A stretch of DNA of 64,000 nt, taken from positions 3,062,501-3,126,500 of the forward strand of contig NZ_CP025119.1 in the NCBI RefSeq assembly GCF_002831685.1, given 5' to 3'. The notes under the pieces are model-generated. The model did not search any database. It was not told the origin of the DNA and saw only the letters and a program-made list of their open reading frames with translations. This document shows, one piece after another, positions 8,574 through 16,574 of the stretch. This DNA is from Polaribacter sp. ALD11 (lineage in GTDB: Bacteria; Bacteroidota; Bacteroidia; Flavobacteriales; Flavobacteriaceae). Made by a program: the position numbers and the translations under genes. Position 1 is the stretch's first letter; every line of letters begins with the position of its first letter.

Positions 8574-11027
8574 ATGAAAAAACACATACTATTCTTATTT
8601 GTCTTTCTAACTCAAATTATTGGAGCTCAAATACCTTGTTCAGCTGGTTTTACAGGAAACGGAACCGATGATTATATTACAATTCCAAACACAAATGCAA
8701 TTAACTTACAAAATACTAGAAATAGAACTGTAGAATTTTGGTTTAAACCTTCAGATATTACTACGAGACAGGTTTTGTATGAAGAAGGGGCTCAAGTAAA
8801 TGTCATCCTTTTTTATATTGAAGGTGGTAGAGCTTATTTAGGTGGTTATAGAAACAATGCAAATAACAATACTAGAAGACGCTTTTTTAGATCTGCAATT
8901 GGAGATATTGCAATAGATAAATGGACGCATATTTCTTTTACAATTGAAGATACAGCTTCACCAGACATTACTTTTAAATGGTTTTTAGATGGTACTGAAC
9001 AAGATTCTCAGGCAGGTTTACAAGTAAGCAATCATTCGGGTAATGTTTCTATTGGTAGAAATGGTGGTAGTGTAAGATACCCAACTAGTTTGTCGAATGC
9101 AAATTGGGGAGGAAGCGGAATAGGAACTTATAATGGAACATTCTCTGGAAGCAATGGAGCTGATAATAATTTTGAAGGAAATATTTCTTTATTAAGAATT
9201 TGGAATGTTGCAAGAACAGAAACTCAAATAGATACTAATAAGTCGATATATTTAACAACAGGAACTAGTTTGGTAGCATATCAAGATGGAGATCAAATAA
9301 AGTATAAAGCAAACGGGGCAGCATCTATTGGTGCAACTGCGACTGCAAACGGAAGTGGGACAACGTATACTTGGAATGGTGGTGTATCTACTGATTTTTC
9401 TAATAATGCAAATTGGTCTGGAACATCACCTGCAATTACAAAAACACAAACCGTAGTTATAAATAATGGTACTAATAAACCAGAAATAACTTCAGAAGTT
9501 AAAATAGGTAGATTAACCGTGAGTGCTGGTGCAGAGTTTATTGTACAAAGTGGTGCAACTTTAAATATATTTTACGGGTTAACAAACAACGGAACGATTA
9601 CTGTAGAAGATGGTGGTGCATTAATTTTTAATTCATGTAGTGCTACCATTACTGGTTCTGGAACCTTCAACATAAAAAGAGCAACACCAATATATACAGG
9701 CAATAATTTTTATTCTTACTGGAGTTCTCCTGTAATTGCAGCAGATTCTAATATTGGTGGCGTTTTTCCTGATGCAGACTTAATTTATAGATTTGATGCA
9801 AGTAGTGCTAGTTCTAGTTGGGCTTCTCATGGAAGATCAAACTTTAATCCTGGTGTTGGTTATGCTATTCAAAATGAAGGTTTAGGTGGACAATTAAGAA
9901 CTTTTAACGGTAAAATTAATGAGGGTGATGTTGTTGTAAATGTTTTTGCCACATCAAATTTAGCAAGTACAGATCCAAGTAATGTTTGGTCTACAGAAGG
10001 AGATAATTTAGTTGGAAACCCGTATGCATCAGCAATAAATTGGGATCTAGTAAGTGCAGATACAGACAATTTAGATATTGATGGTACTGTTTATTTATGG
10101 AACCAGAATACAGCAGAAGTTGGAGATAATAACGTGTCAGATTATTTACAATACAATGCTACAGGCGGTATGAGTAATACAACAACGGGTAAAATTGCTT
10201 CTGGTCAAGGTTTTTTTGTAAGAACTACAGCCAACAGTAGTATTACTTTTAAAACCACGCATCAGATTGTAGCAAATAACACACAGTTTTATAAAACGAA
10301 TAAAGCCAAAACAATAGCTAAGAAAGAAGGAAGATCTTGGTTTACATTTAATAAAGGAAACAAAACAAATACACTTTTAGTTGGTTTTTTAAAAGGAGCT
10401 ACCAATAGATATGACAGATTGTATGATGCGCCTTTCGACATCAATCAAACTTCTTTAGGTTTTTACACTTTGGTAAGAGGTAATAAAAAAGCATCTATAC
10501 AAGGTTTTCCAAAATTAAAAAGAGATAAAAAAGTAGTAAAAGTAGGTTTTGTGGTTGACGAGTTAGGTGAGTACTCAATCGGTATTCAAGGGGAATCTAT
10601 AAATGAAGATTATTATATTTATTTAAGAGATACAGAAGCTAAGAAAACAGTAGATTTAAAGCAAAGAGGTTATACTTTTAATATCGATACTATTGGTGAA
10701 AATAATACAAGATTTAAACTTATTTACACAAAAAAGAAGCGAAGAGCTACACAAAAAACAGGCAAAGAATCTTTACTTGTAGAAGAAATAGATTCTAAAG
10801 ATTTTACAATTTATGTAGATGGAGCAAAAGAACTAATTGTAACCTATGATTTTGATGTAGATAATATAAAAGAAGTTACTTTGTATAATATTCAAGGAAG
10901 AAAAGTAAAATCGTTTTTAGGTAAGGAAACTAAAAATGTTTCTAACTTAAAAACAGGGATTTATATAGTAAACACTACTTTAATGAATAATATTAACATG
11001 ACAAAAAAAATACTGATTGCTAATTAG
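8574..11027 (+). CDS. LamG-like secreted protein with T9SS C-terminal sorting domain
   Basis: This 817-residue exported protein begins with a Sec signal peptide (MKKHILFLFVFLTQIIGAQ). Residues about 25-215 resemble a LamG/concanavalin-like lectin domain (RTVEFWFKPSD, WTHISFTIED, INKS-like and ISLLRIWNVARTETQ motifs), often carbohydrate- or adhesin-related. A middle region of beta-rich sequence follows (WNGGVSTDFSNNANWSG, then ASGQGFFVRTTANSS). The last 75 residues form a type IX sorting domain (VTLYNIQGRKVKSF, LKTGIYIVNT, KKILIAN), so it should cross the outer membrane by T9SS. No catalytic motif is visible. Its last codons form half of a perfect hairpin (see 11008-11039). Confidence 0.85.
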   Translation: MKKHILFLFVFLTQIIGAQIPCSAGFTGNGTDDYITIPNTNAINLQNTRNRTVEFWFKPSDITTRQVLYEEGAQVNVILFYIEGGRAYLGGYRNNANNNTRRRFFRSAIGDIAIDKWTHISFTIEDTASPDITFKWFLDGTEQDSQAGLQVSNHSGNVSIGRNGGSVRYPTSLSNANWGGSGIGTYNGTFSGSNGADNNFEGNISLLRIWNVARTETQIDTNKSIYLTTGTSLVAYQDGDQIKYKANGAASIGATATANGSGTTYTWNGGVSTDFSNNANWSGTSPAITKTQTVVINNGTNKPEITSEVKIGRLTVSAGAEFIVQSGATLNIFYGLTNNGTITVEDGGALIFNSCSATITGSGTFNIKRATPIYTGNNFYSYWSSPVIAADSNIGGVFPDADLIYRFDASSASSSWASHGRSNFNPGVGYAIQNEGLGGQLRTFNGKINEGDVVVNVFATSNLASTDPSNVWSTEGDNLVGNPYASAINWDLVSADTDNLDIDGTVYLWNQNTAEVGDNNVSDYLQYNATGGMSNTTTGKIASGQGFFVRTTANSSITFKTTHQIVANNTQFYKTNKAKTIAKKEGRSWFTFNKGNKTNTLLVGFLKGATNRYDRLYDAPFDINQTSLGFYTLVRGNKKASIQGFPKLKRDKKVVKVGFVVDELGEYSIGIQGESINEDYYIYLRDTEAKKTVDLKQRGYTFNIDTIGENNTRFKLIYTKKKRRATQKTGKESLLVEEIDSKDFTIYVDGAKELIVTYDFDVDNIKEVTLYNIQGRKVKSFLGKETKNVSNLKTGIYIVNTTLMNNINMTKKILIAN

Positions 11028-11039
11028 CAATCAGTATTT
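11008..11039. terminator. Perfect 32-base palindrome, terminator overlapping a stop codon
   Basis: The two 16-base halves pair perfectly; the centre is AATT at 11022-11025 and the stem includes ACTGATTGC and its complement. It contains the final codons and TAG of the T9SS cargo. On the - strand it is followed by a run of eight T (11003-11010), so it should end purK-purE transcription. On the + strand the T-tract is weaker (TATTTCT). Confidence 0.75.
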
Positions 11040-11049
11040 CTAACTATTT

Positions 11050-11529
11050 TTATTTCCGAACCCTTTCCGAAGCTTGCTCAACTTTTAACTTTAATTCCTC
11101 TTTGTAAGCGATAATTCTATTTAAAACAAGTTCATCTGAAGCACCAATTATTTGAGCTGCTAAAATACCTGCATTTTTAGCCCCATCTAAAGCAACTGTA
11201 GCTACAGGAACGCCACCAGGCATTTGTAAAATAGATAAAATAGAATCCCAACCATCAATTGAATTTCTACTTTTTACAGGAACACCAATTATTGGCAACG
11301 GACTCATAGAAGCCACCATTCCTGGTAAATGAGCTGCGCCACCAGCACCAGCAATAATTACTTTGATGCCTCTTTTGTGTGCATTTTTAGAATACTCAAC
11401 TAATTTTTCTGGAGTTCTATGAGCAGAAACAATATCTACTTCTATTGCAATATTAAAACTTTCTAAAATATCTATTGCCTCTTGCATTATTGGAAGATCA
11501 GAATCACTTCCCATTATTATTCCTACCAT
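11050..11529 (-). CDS. purE: N5-carboxyaminoimidazole ribonucleotide mutase
   Basis: PurE moves the carboxyl group of N5-CAIR to C4, giving CAIR in purine synthesis. The 159-residue protein shows the class I PurE blocks GSDSDLPIMQEA near the N-terminus, SAHRTPEKLVEY, IAGAGGAAHLPGMVAS, and PVKSRNSIDGWDSILSILQMPGGVPVATV. It lies 2 bases after purK in a two-gene operon, the usual pairing because PurK makes its substrate. The hairpin at 11008-11039 lies just downstream. Confidence 0.97.
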   Translation of the reverse strand: MVGIIMGSDSDLPIMQEAIDILESFNIAIEVDIVSAHRTPEKLVEYSKNAHKRGIKVIIAGAGGAAHLPGMVASMSPLPIIGVPVKSRNSIDGWDSILSILQMPGGVPVATVALDGAKNAGILAAQIIGASDELVLNRIIAYKEELKLKVEQASERVRK

Positions 11530-11531
11530 AA

Positions 11532-12689
11532 TTATTTGCTTATCACTCTAATTGTTTCTTTTACCTTTTGTGCAACTTTTCTTGCAATATCAATATCTGA
11601 ATTTACAATAGTAACATGACCCATTTTTCGAAATGGTCTTGTTTCTTTTTTTCCGTAAATATGCGGAGTAACGCCATCAATCTTTAAAATTTCCTCTATA
11701 TTCTGATAAATTACATTGCCAGAAAAACCTTCTTCACCTACTAAATTCACCATAATTCCTGCAACTTTACTGTCTGTATTTCCTAAAGGAAGGTTTAAAA
11801 TACTTCTTAAATGTTGTTCAAATTGATTGGTGTAACTCGCCTCAATAGAATAATGCCCAGAATTGTGTGGTCTAGGAGCCACTTCATTTACTAAAATTTT
11901 ATCATCTTCTGTCTGAAACATTTCAACAGCTAATAAACCTACAAAATCTAAATCGCTCACTACTTTTAAAGCAACTTCTCTTGCTTTTTCTGCAACTTTA
12001 GAAGGTATTCTTGCAGGACAAATTACATACTCTACTTGGTTTGCTTCTGGGTGAAATTCCATTTCTACAACCGGGTATGTTTTTACTTCACCAGTTGCAT
12101 TTCTTGCAACAATTACAGCCAATTCATTTTTAAAAGGAATTAGTTTTTCTGTAATACATTCTACATTTGGTAAACGTTCTAAATCTTGAATATTTCTAAC
12201 AATTTTTACGCCGTTACCATCATAACCAAAACGTGCAGCTTTCCATACAAATGGAAATTCAATGATATTATTTTCGTAAGAATGTTTTAATTCTTCTAAA
12301 TATGCGTAATGAGAAAATTCTGCTGTAGGAATTTGATGATCTATATAGAAGTTTTTCTGTCTTGCTTTACTTTGAATAATTCGTAAATCTTTTGGTTTGG
12401 GGAAAATAGTTAATCCTTCATCTTCCAATTTGTCTAACGCATCTAAATTTACATTTTCTATTTCTATAGTTAGTAAATCAACGGTTTTTCCGAAGTTATA
12501 AACGGCATTAAAATCTAATAAATCTCCAACTATAAAGTTATTGCAAATTTCTGCACAAGGTGCCTCTTTATTGCTTTCTAGAATAGAAGTGTGGATGTCG
12601 AATTTTTGTGTTTCTGCTAAAAGCATTCTTCCTAATTGACCACCACCAAGAATACCTAATTTAAAATTTGAAGAATAATAGTTTTTCAC
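11532..12689 (-). CDS. purK: N5-carboxyaminoimidazole ribonucleotide synthase
   Basis: PurK is an ATP-grasp enzyme that carboxylates AIR with bicarbonate to N5-CAIR. Motifs are FKLGILGGGQLGRMLL at the N-terminus, FPFVWKAARFGYDGNGVKIV in the ATP-grasp lid, VNEVAPRPHNSGHYSIEA near the metal site, and HIYGKKETRPFRKMGHVTI at the C-terminus. I choose the GTG at 12689 (reading MKNYYSSNFKLG), which matches flavobacterial relatives. An in-frame ATG at 12722 would place the first codons directly over a TATTTTTG -7 box at 12712-12719, so it is unlikely to be transcribed. It is followed by purE after 2 bases. Confidence 0.95.
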   Translation of the reverse strand: MKNYYSSNFKLGILGGGQLGRMLLAETQKFDIHTSILESNKEAPCAEICNNFIVGDLLDFNAVYNFGKTVDLLTIEIENVNLDALDKLEDEGLTIFPKPKDLRIIQSKARQKNFYIDHQIPTAEFSHYAYLEELKHSYENNIIEFPFVWKAARFGYDGNGVKIVRNIQDLERLPNVECITEKLIPFKNELAVIVARNATGEVKTYPVVEMEFHPEANQVEYVICPARIPSKVAEKAREVALKVVSDLDFVGLLAVEMFQTEDDKILVNEVAPRPHNSGHYSIEASYTNQFEQHLRSILNLPLGNTDSKVAGIMVNLVGEEGFSGNVIYQNIEEILKIDGVTPHIYGKKETRPFRKMGHVTIVNSDIDIARKVAQKVKETIRVISK

Positions 12690-12711
12690 CTTAAAAGTTG
12701 TTGTGTTTCGG

Positions 12712-12719
12712 CAAAAATA
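12712..12719 (-). promoter_or_regulatory. -7 box of the purK-purE promoter
   Basis: TATTTTTG on the - strand, 22 bases before the GTG start at 12689. It overlaps the first codons of the longer reading of purK and so decides the start. Confidence 0.55.
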
Positions 12720-12736
12720 CACAACTATTTTAAGAA

Positions 12737-13150
12737 TTAATTACTTATTCTTAAAGAACTTCCGTTTCGAGTGACTGTGTATTCTCTTGCAAAACAAGCA
12801 TCCGTCCCTTGTGGTAAAGGTTCTCCAGTTAAAATACTGTATTCGCTGTCATCACAAACACACTTTAAGCGCTGTCCATCAAAAGACATTGGTGTGTTAC
12901 AATCGAATTTAGGACATTTTCTGTCAAATGCCTTGTATCCTAAAGTAGCTCCGTTATAAAGAATAATTCCTTGCATGCCACCTGTTATTTTTGCAGAACC
13001 TGTAGGTGTTAATACTCCATTTAATTGTGGGTTATTTAAATCTAAAGGAACTGTTGCTATTGAATTTCGAAAGCAAGAGCTAATTCTAGTATTATCTTCG
13101 CATGAATAGAATATGAGGGTAAAGAATAAAAAACCGATTGTTTTAAACAT
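12737..13150 (-). CDS. Rieske-like lipoprotein lacking the histidine ligands
   Basis: This 137-residue protein has a lipoprotein signal ending FYSC (Cys17). Its C-terminal half follows the layout of a Rieske [2Fe-2S] fold. Box I reads C79-P-K-F-D-C84 where a Rieske has C-T-H-x-G-C, and box II reads C97-V-C99-D-D-S where a Rieske has C-P-C-H-G-S. All four cysteines are kept, but the two histidine ligands are Lys81 and Asp100, so a normal Rieske cluster is unlikely. Cys84 and Cys97 could still form the fold's disulphide. It sits between purK and greA, transcribed divergently from greA. The function is unknown. Confidence 0.7.
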   Translation of the reverse strand: MFKTIGFLFFTLIFYSCEDNTRISSCFRNSIATVPLDLNNPQLNGVLTPTGSAKITGGMQGIILYNGATLGYKAFDRKCPKFDCNTPMSFDGQRLKCVCDDSEYSILTGEPLPQGTDACFAREYTVTRNGSSLRISN

Positions 13151-13199
13151 AAAAATATTTTTGTTATTTTAATAACGAAGGCAAGTTACAAATATTTTG

Positions 13200-13207
13200 T
13201 ATATTTG
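13200..13207 (+). promoter_or_regulatory. -7 box of the greA promoter
   Basis: TATATTTG, 51 bases before the greA start at 13259. It overlaps an upstream in-frame ATG (13205), which argues for the later start. A near match on the opposite strand (AATATTTG) may serve the divergent lipoprotein gene. Confidence 0.55.
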
Positions 13208-13258
13208 TATAACAATCTCATTCCTGAAAGGGCAATGGGATTTTTAAATTTAAACAAC

Positions 13259-13735
13259 ATGAGTGAGATATCATATTATTCTGCGGAAGGATTAAAAAAA
13301 TTAAGAGAAGAATTAGTTCAGTTAGAACAAGTAGAAAGACCAAGAGTTACTACAGAAATTGCAGATGCAAGAGATAAAGGTGATTTAAGTGAAAATGCAG
13401 AATATCATGCAGCAAAAGAAGAGCAATCTCACTTAGAATTTAAGATAGCGAAGTTAAAGAATGTAATTTCTAGTGCACGTATTTTAGATGAAAGTCAATT
13501 AGATACATCTAAAGTTTTAATACACTCTAGTGTGGTAATTAAGAATGCTACAAACGGAATGGAGTTTAAATATAGATTGGTTGCAGATTCTGAAACTGAT
13601 GTTAGAAATGGTAAATTATCTGTAAACTCGCCAATTGGTAAAGGTTTGTTGGGTAAAAAAGTGGGTGATGTTGCGGAGATTCAAGTTCCTAGCGGAATTA
13701 TGAAGTTTGAAATTGTTGAAATTTCTAGAGAATAA
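13259..13735 (+). CDS. greA: Transcription elongation factor GreA
   Basis: GreA enters the RNA polymerase secondary channel and stimulates cleavage of backtracked RNA. The 158-residue protein has the N-terminal coiled coil (residues 1-75) with the acidic tip ADARDKGDLSENAEYHAAKEEQ and a C-terminal FKBP-like domain (SPIGKGLLGKKVGDVAEIQVPSG). I start at MSEISYYSAEG (13259). The in-frame ATG 54 bases upstream lies in the promoter box, and relatives begin at MSE or MSK. A strong intrinsic terminator follows at 13776. Confidence 0.97.
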   Translation: MSEISYYSAEGLKKLREELVQLEQVERPRVTTEIADARDKGDLSENAEYHAAKEEQSHLEFKIAKLKNVISSARILDESQLDTSKVLIHSSVVIKNATNGMEFKYRLVADSETDVRNGKLSVNSPIGKGLLGKKVGDVAEIQVPSGIMKFEIVEISRE

Positions 13736-13775
13736 AAGGGTTGTTACATTTGTAATTTACCAATTAATATTTATA

Positions 13776-13815
13776 AATTCGGGTTTTGATTTAGTCAAAA
13801 TCCGAATTCTTTTTT
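13776..13815 (+). terminator. Intrinsic terminator of greA
   Basis: Arms AATTCGG and CCGAATT, extended by TTTTG and CAAAA with small mismatches, are followed by a run of T (13808-13815). Confidence 0.75.
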
Positions 13816-13872
13816 ATATTTACTTTCGTTTGTTAGATCGAGCGTAGGTAAGATCTAATTAATAGCCCCTTC

Positions 13873-13892
13873 GACTGCGCTCGAGGAGATAC
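13873..13892 (+). repeat. GACTGCGCTCGA dispersed repeat, copy 1
   Basis: GACTGCGCTCGAGGAGATAC lies 12 bases before the HIT gene. Other copies are at 36030-36041 and, inverted, at 54326-54337. A nearby TCGAGCG at about 13838 can pair with CGCTCGA here to form a long-loop hairpin. Confidence 0.6.
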
Positions 13893-13904
13893 TTAAATAA
13901 AATT

Positions 13905-14291
13905 ATGAGCATATTTACAAAAATAATTACAGGAGAAATACCAAGTTATAAAGTAGCAGAAAATGAAAATTTTATTGCTTTTTTAGATATTAATCCGAAT
14001 GCTAAAGGACACACTTTAGTGGTGCCTAAAAAAGAAGAAAATAAGCTTTTCGACTTGTCTAGAGACGCATATAAAGATTTGATGGATTTTTCTTATACCG
14101 TTGCAAAAGCATTGGAGAAAGCAATTCCTTGTAAAAGAATAGGAATGAGTGTAATTGGTTTAGAAGTACCTCATGTGCATGTGCATTTAATTCCGTTAGA
14201 TGAAATGGCAGATATTCAATTTTCGAAAAAAGTAAAATTAACAAATGATGAGTTTGTAAGTTTGGCTGAAAGAATTGCTGCTGAGTTTTAG
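13905..14291 (+). CDS. HIT family nucleotide-binding hydrolase
   Basis: This is a 128-residue histidine-triad protein of the HinT type. The catalytic triad motif HVHVHLIPL lies near residues 88-96, and the N-terminus SIFTKIITGEIPSYKVAENENFIAFLDINP is typical. HIT proteins hydrolyse phosphoramidates such as AMP-lysine; the physiological substrate is usually unknown. It follows greA but is separated from it by a terminator and a repeat, so it probably has its own promoter. Confidence 0.93.
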   Translation: MSIFTKIITGEIPSYKVAENENFIAFLDINPNAKGHTLVVPKKEENKLFDLSRDAYKDLMDFSYTVAKALEKAIPCKRIGMSVIGLEVPHVHVHLIPLDEMADIQFSKKVKLTNDEFVSLAERIAAEF

Positions 14292-14386
14292 TTTTCTTAT
14301 GCTGAAATTTTAAAATTTTATTCTGAATAAACCTATTAAGGGTTGTTGTGTTTACATAGGAATAATAATAAGTTGGCAAACAAGTC

Positions 14387-14468
14387 TAGCCCTGATTGTA
14401 GCACTTGTTTGAGCTCTTTTTTATCTTTTTAGATAAAAAAAGCGAGTGCGGAAAGCAGGAAATAGCTT
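14387..14468. repeat. Flavobacterial nested-hairpin element (TAGCCCTGATTGTAGC ... GGAAAGCAGGAAATAGCT)
   Basis: An outer pair GCACT (14401-14405) and AGTGC (14445-14449) encloses an inner 9-base stem TTTTTTATC (14417-14425) with GATAAAAAA (14432-14440). The flanks TAGCCCTGATTGTAGC and GGAAAGCAGGAAATAGCTT look like a type of intergenic element I recall from many Flavobacteriaceae. It sits between two convergent genes and can act as a bidirectional terminator. Confidence 0.65.
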
Positions 14469-14474
14469 CTAAAA

Positions 14475-15623
14475 CTAAACCTTATCTAACAAAATCTGGA
14501 ATGTAGTTCCTTTTCCTATTTCAGATTTTTGTACAAATATTTTTCCTTTGTGGTAATCTTCTACAATACGTTTAGAAAGTGATAAGCCTAAGCCCCAACC
14601 ACGTTTTTTTGTAGTAAAACCTGGTTTAAAAATCTGCTTGTATAATTTTTTTGGCATTCCTTTTCCGGTATCAGAAACCGTTATTTTTACTTTTTTTGGT
14701 GTATTTTCTATTCTTAAATTTAAAGAACCTTCTTTTTGCATTGCATCAATGGCGTTTTTAATAAGGTTTTCTATAACCCAACCAAACAATTCTGTGTTAA
14801 GGTTGGTTAAAATTTCTTTGTCTGAAGTTGTAAAGTAAAATGTGATTTGTTTAGAACTTCTCGACTCTAAATAATCGAATGCTTGTTTTGTAATGACAAC
14901 AATATTTTCTTTTTTTAACTCTGGTGTAGAACCAATTTTAGAAAATCGATTTGCAATGGTGTTTAGTCTAGCAACGTCTTTTTCTATTTCTTCGACATAT
15001 TTATCATCTATTTTTTCCATTTTTAAAATGGCAATCCATCCTAAAAGAGAAGACAGAGGTGTACCAATTTGATGTGCGGTTTCTTTTGCCATTCCGGTCC
15101 ATAATTTATTGGTTTCTGCAGCTTTATTAGAATTGTAAAAGAGATAAATTACGCTTAAAAAAAGAAATAATATTAAAATTAAGGCAATGGGATAATAGGT
15201 AAGTCTGTTTAATAAATCTGAATTTCTATAATAAATAAATTGTTTGTTTTTCCCTTTATAGCTAATCTCAATTGGTGTGTTTTCGGTCTTCATTTTTTCC
15301 AACTGCTCTTCAATGTACTTCGAATCTAAAGATTTTACAGGGTCTAAATTTTGAAAGGATTCAATATTTCCTTGTCCGTCAACTAAAATTAAAGGAATAC
15401 TTGTGTTGGTGGTAATAATTTTATCTTGTAAAGTAATGTCGGAATTTAAATCTGCGCTCGCCAATTCTTTTTGAGCAATTCCTAAAATTTCCATTTTAAC
15501 CCTTTCTTCATTTTTAAATTTCTGAAAAAACATATAGGTGTTCCATAAGATTAGAGAAACAATAATCAAAGAAACTAAAATGGCAATTCTTTTAAATAGA
15601 AGCGTGTTGGTTAGAAAATTCAT
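14475..15623 (-). CDS. Two-component sensor histidine kinase (orphan)
   Basis: This 382-residue membrane kinase has two transmembrane helices (about residues 11-33 and 143-163) flanking a periplasmic sensor region of about 110 residues. The H-box is ETAHQIGTPLSS, with the phospho-acceptor His184. The catalytic domain has the N-box ENLIKNAIDAM, and the G1 and G2 boxes in DTGKGMP and GWGLGLSLSKRIV. No response regulator is adjacent, so its partner lies elsewhere. A TATATTTG box ends 5 bases before the ATG, so the message may be nearly leaderless. The signal sensed cannot be read from the sequence. Confidence 0.92.
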   Translation of the reverse strand: MNFLTNTLLFKRIAILVSLIIVSLILWNTYMFFQKFKNEERVKMEILGIAQKELASADLNSDITLQDKIITTNTSIPLILVDGQGNIESFQNLDPVKSLDSKYIEEQLEKMKTENTPIEISYKGKNKQFIYYRNSDLLNRLTYYPIALILILFLFLSVIYLFYNSNKAAETNKLWTGMAKETAHQIGTPLSSLLGWIAILKMEKIDDKYVEEIEKDVARLNTIANRFSKIGSTPELKKENIVVITKQAFDYLESRSSKQITFYFTTSDKEILTNLNTELFGWVIENLIKNAIDAMQKEGSLNLRIENTPKKVKITVSDTGKGMPKKLYKQIFKPGFTTKKRGWGLGLSLSKRIVEDYHKGKIFVQKSEIGKGTTFQILLDKV

Positions 15624-15628
15624 GAAAA

Positions 15629-15636
15629 CAAATATA
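15629..15636 (-). promoter_or_regulatory. -7 box directly before the histidine kinase
   Basis: TATATTTG on the - strand ends 5 bases before the ATG, which would put the transcript start at or next to the start codon. Confidence 0.5.
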
Positions 15637-15700
15637 AAGGTTTCCCTATATAACTCATTTGTGATTTTGATAGTATCTTTACAAGATAAAATATTTTAGA

Positions 15701-16561
15701 ATGCTTACAATAGATCCAAAAGAAATTTCTACGCAACAATTACACGGTTATTTATTAGGTGCTGTTGCGCCAAGACCCATTGCGTTTGCAAGTACAATTG
15801 ATGCAGAAGGGAATCCGAATTTATCGCCTTTTAGCTTTTTTAATGTGTTTGGTGCAAATCCGCCAATAATGATTTTTTCTCCGGCAAGAAGAGTACGCGA
15901 TAATACCACAAAACATACTTTAGAAAATGCTCTGGCAACCAAAGAAGTGGTTATAAATGTGGTGAATTATGCGATTGTACAGCAAATGTCTTTAAGTTCT
16001 ACAGAATACCCAGAAGGTATAAATGAGTTTGAAAAAGCTGGTTTTACCATGTTACCATCCGATAAAATAAAACCATTTAGAGTTGCAGAATCGCCTGTGC
16101 AATTTGAATGCAAAGTGAAGGATGTTATTTTTACTGGTGATGAAGGCGGAGCAGGAAATTTAATTGTTTGTGAAGTAGTTAAAATTCATATTTCTGAAGA
16201 TGTTTTAGATGAAAAAGGTGGCATCGACCAATATAAAATAGATTTAGTAGCAAGAGCAGGAGGAAGTTATTATTCGAGAGCAAGAGATGGGTTTTTTGAA
16301 ATTCCGAAACCAATTGCTACTTTAGGTATTGGTGTAGATGCAATAGCTTCTATAATTAGAAATAGCACTGTTTTAACAGGAAACAATTTAGGTATGTTGG
16401 GTAACGTAGAGCAACTGCCAACCGAAGAAACTGTTAATAACTTTGCAAAAGAACATCCGCAATTTATTGGGTTAGAAACCACAAAAAAACATACATTTGC
16501 GCAAGAGTATTTAAAAAAGAATGATGTAGAAAGTGCTTGGAAAGTGCTTTTAATTAAATAG
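15701..16561 (+). CDS. Flavin reductase-like FMN-binding protein
   Basis: This 286-residue protein has the split-barrel flavin reductase-like domain in its first 200 residues: PRPIAFASTIDAEGNPNLSPFSFFNVFGANPPIM, then FSPARRVRDNTTKHTLENA. This group binds FMN and may reduce it, or may be a flavoprotein of unknown role. The C-terminal 80 residues are an extension conserved in Bacteroidetes. It is followed 13 bases later by the DUF3127 gene, probably in one transcript. The specific substrate is unknown. Confidence 0.85.
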   Translation: MLTIDPKEISTQQLHGYLLGAVAPRPIAFASTIDAEGNPNLSPFSFFNVFGANPPIMIFSPARRVRDNTTKHTLENALATKEVVINVVNYAIVQQMSLSSTEYPEGINEFEKAGFTMLPSDKIKPFRVAESPVQFECKVKDVIFTGDEGGAGNLIVCEVVKIHISEDVLDEKGGIDQYKIDLVARAGGSYYSRARDGFFEIPKPIATLGIGVDAIASIIRNSTVLTGNNLGMLGNVEQLPTEETVNNFAKEHPQFIGLETTKKHTFAQEYLKKNDVESAWKVLLIK

Positions 16562-16574
16562 TTAAGATTATATT

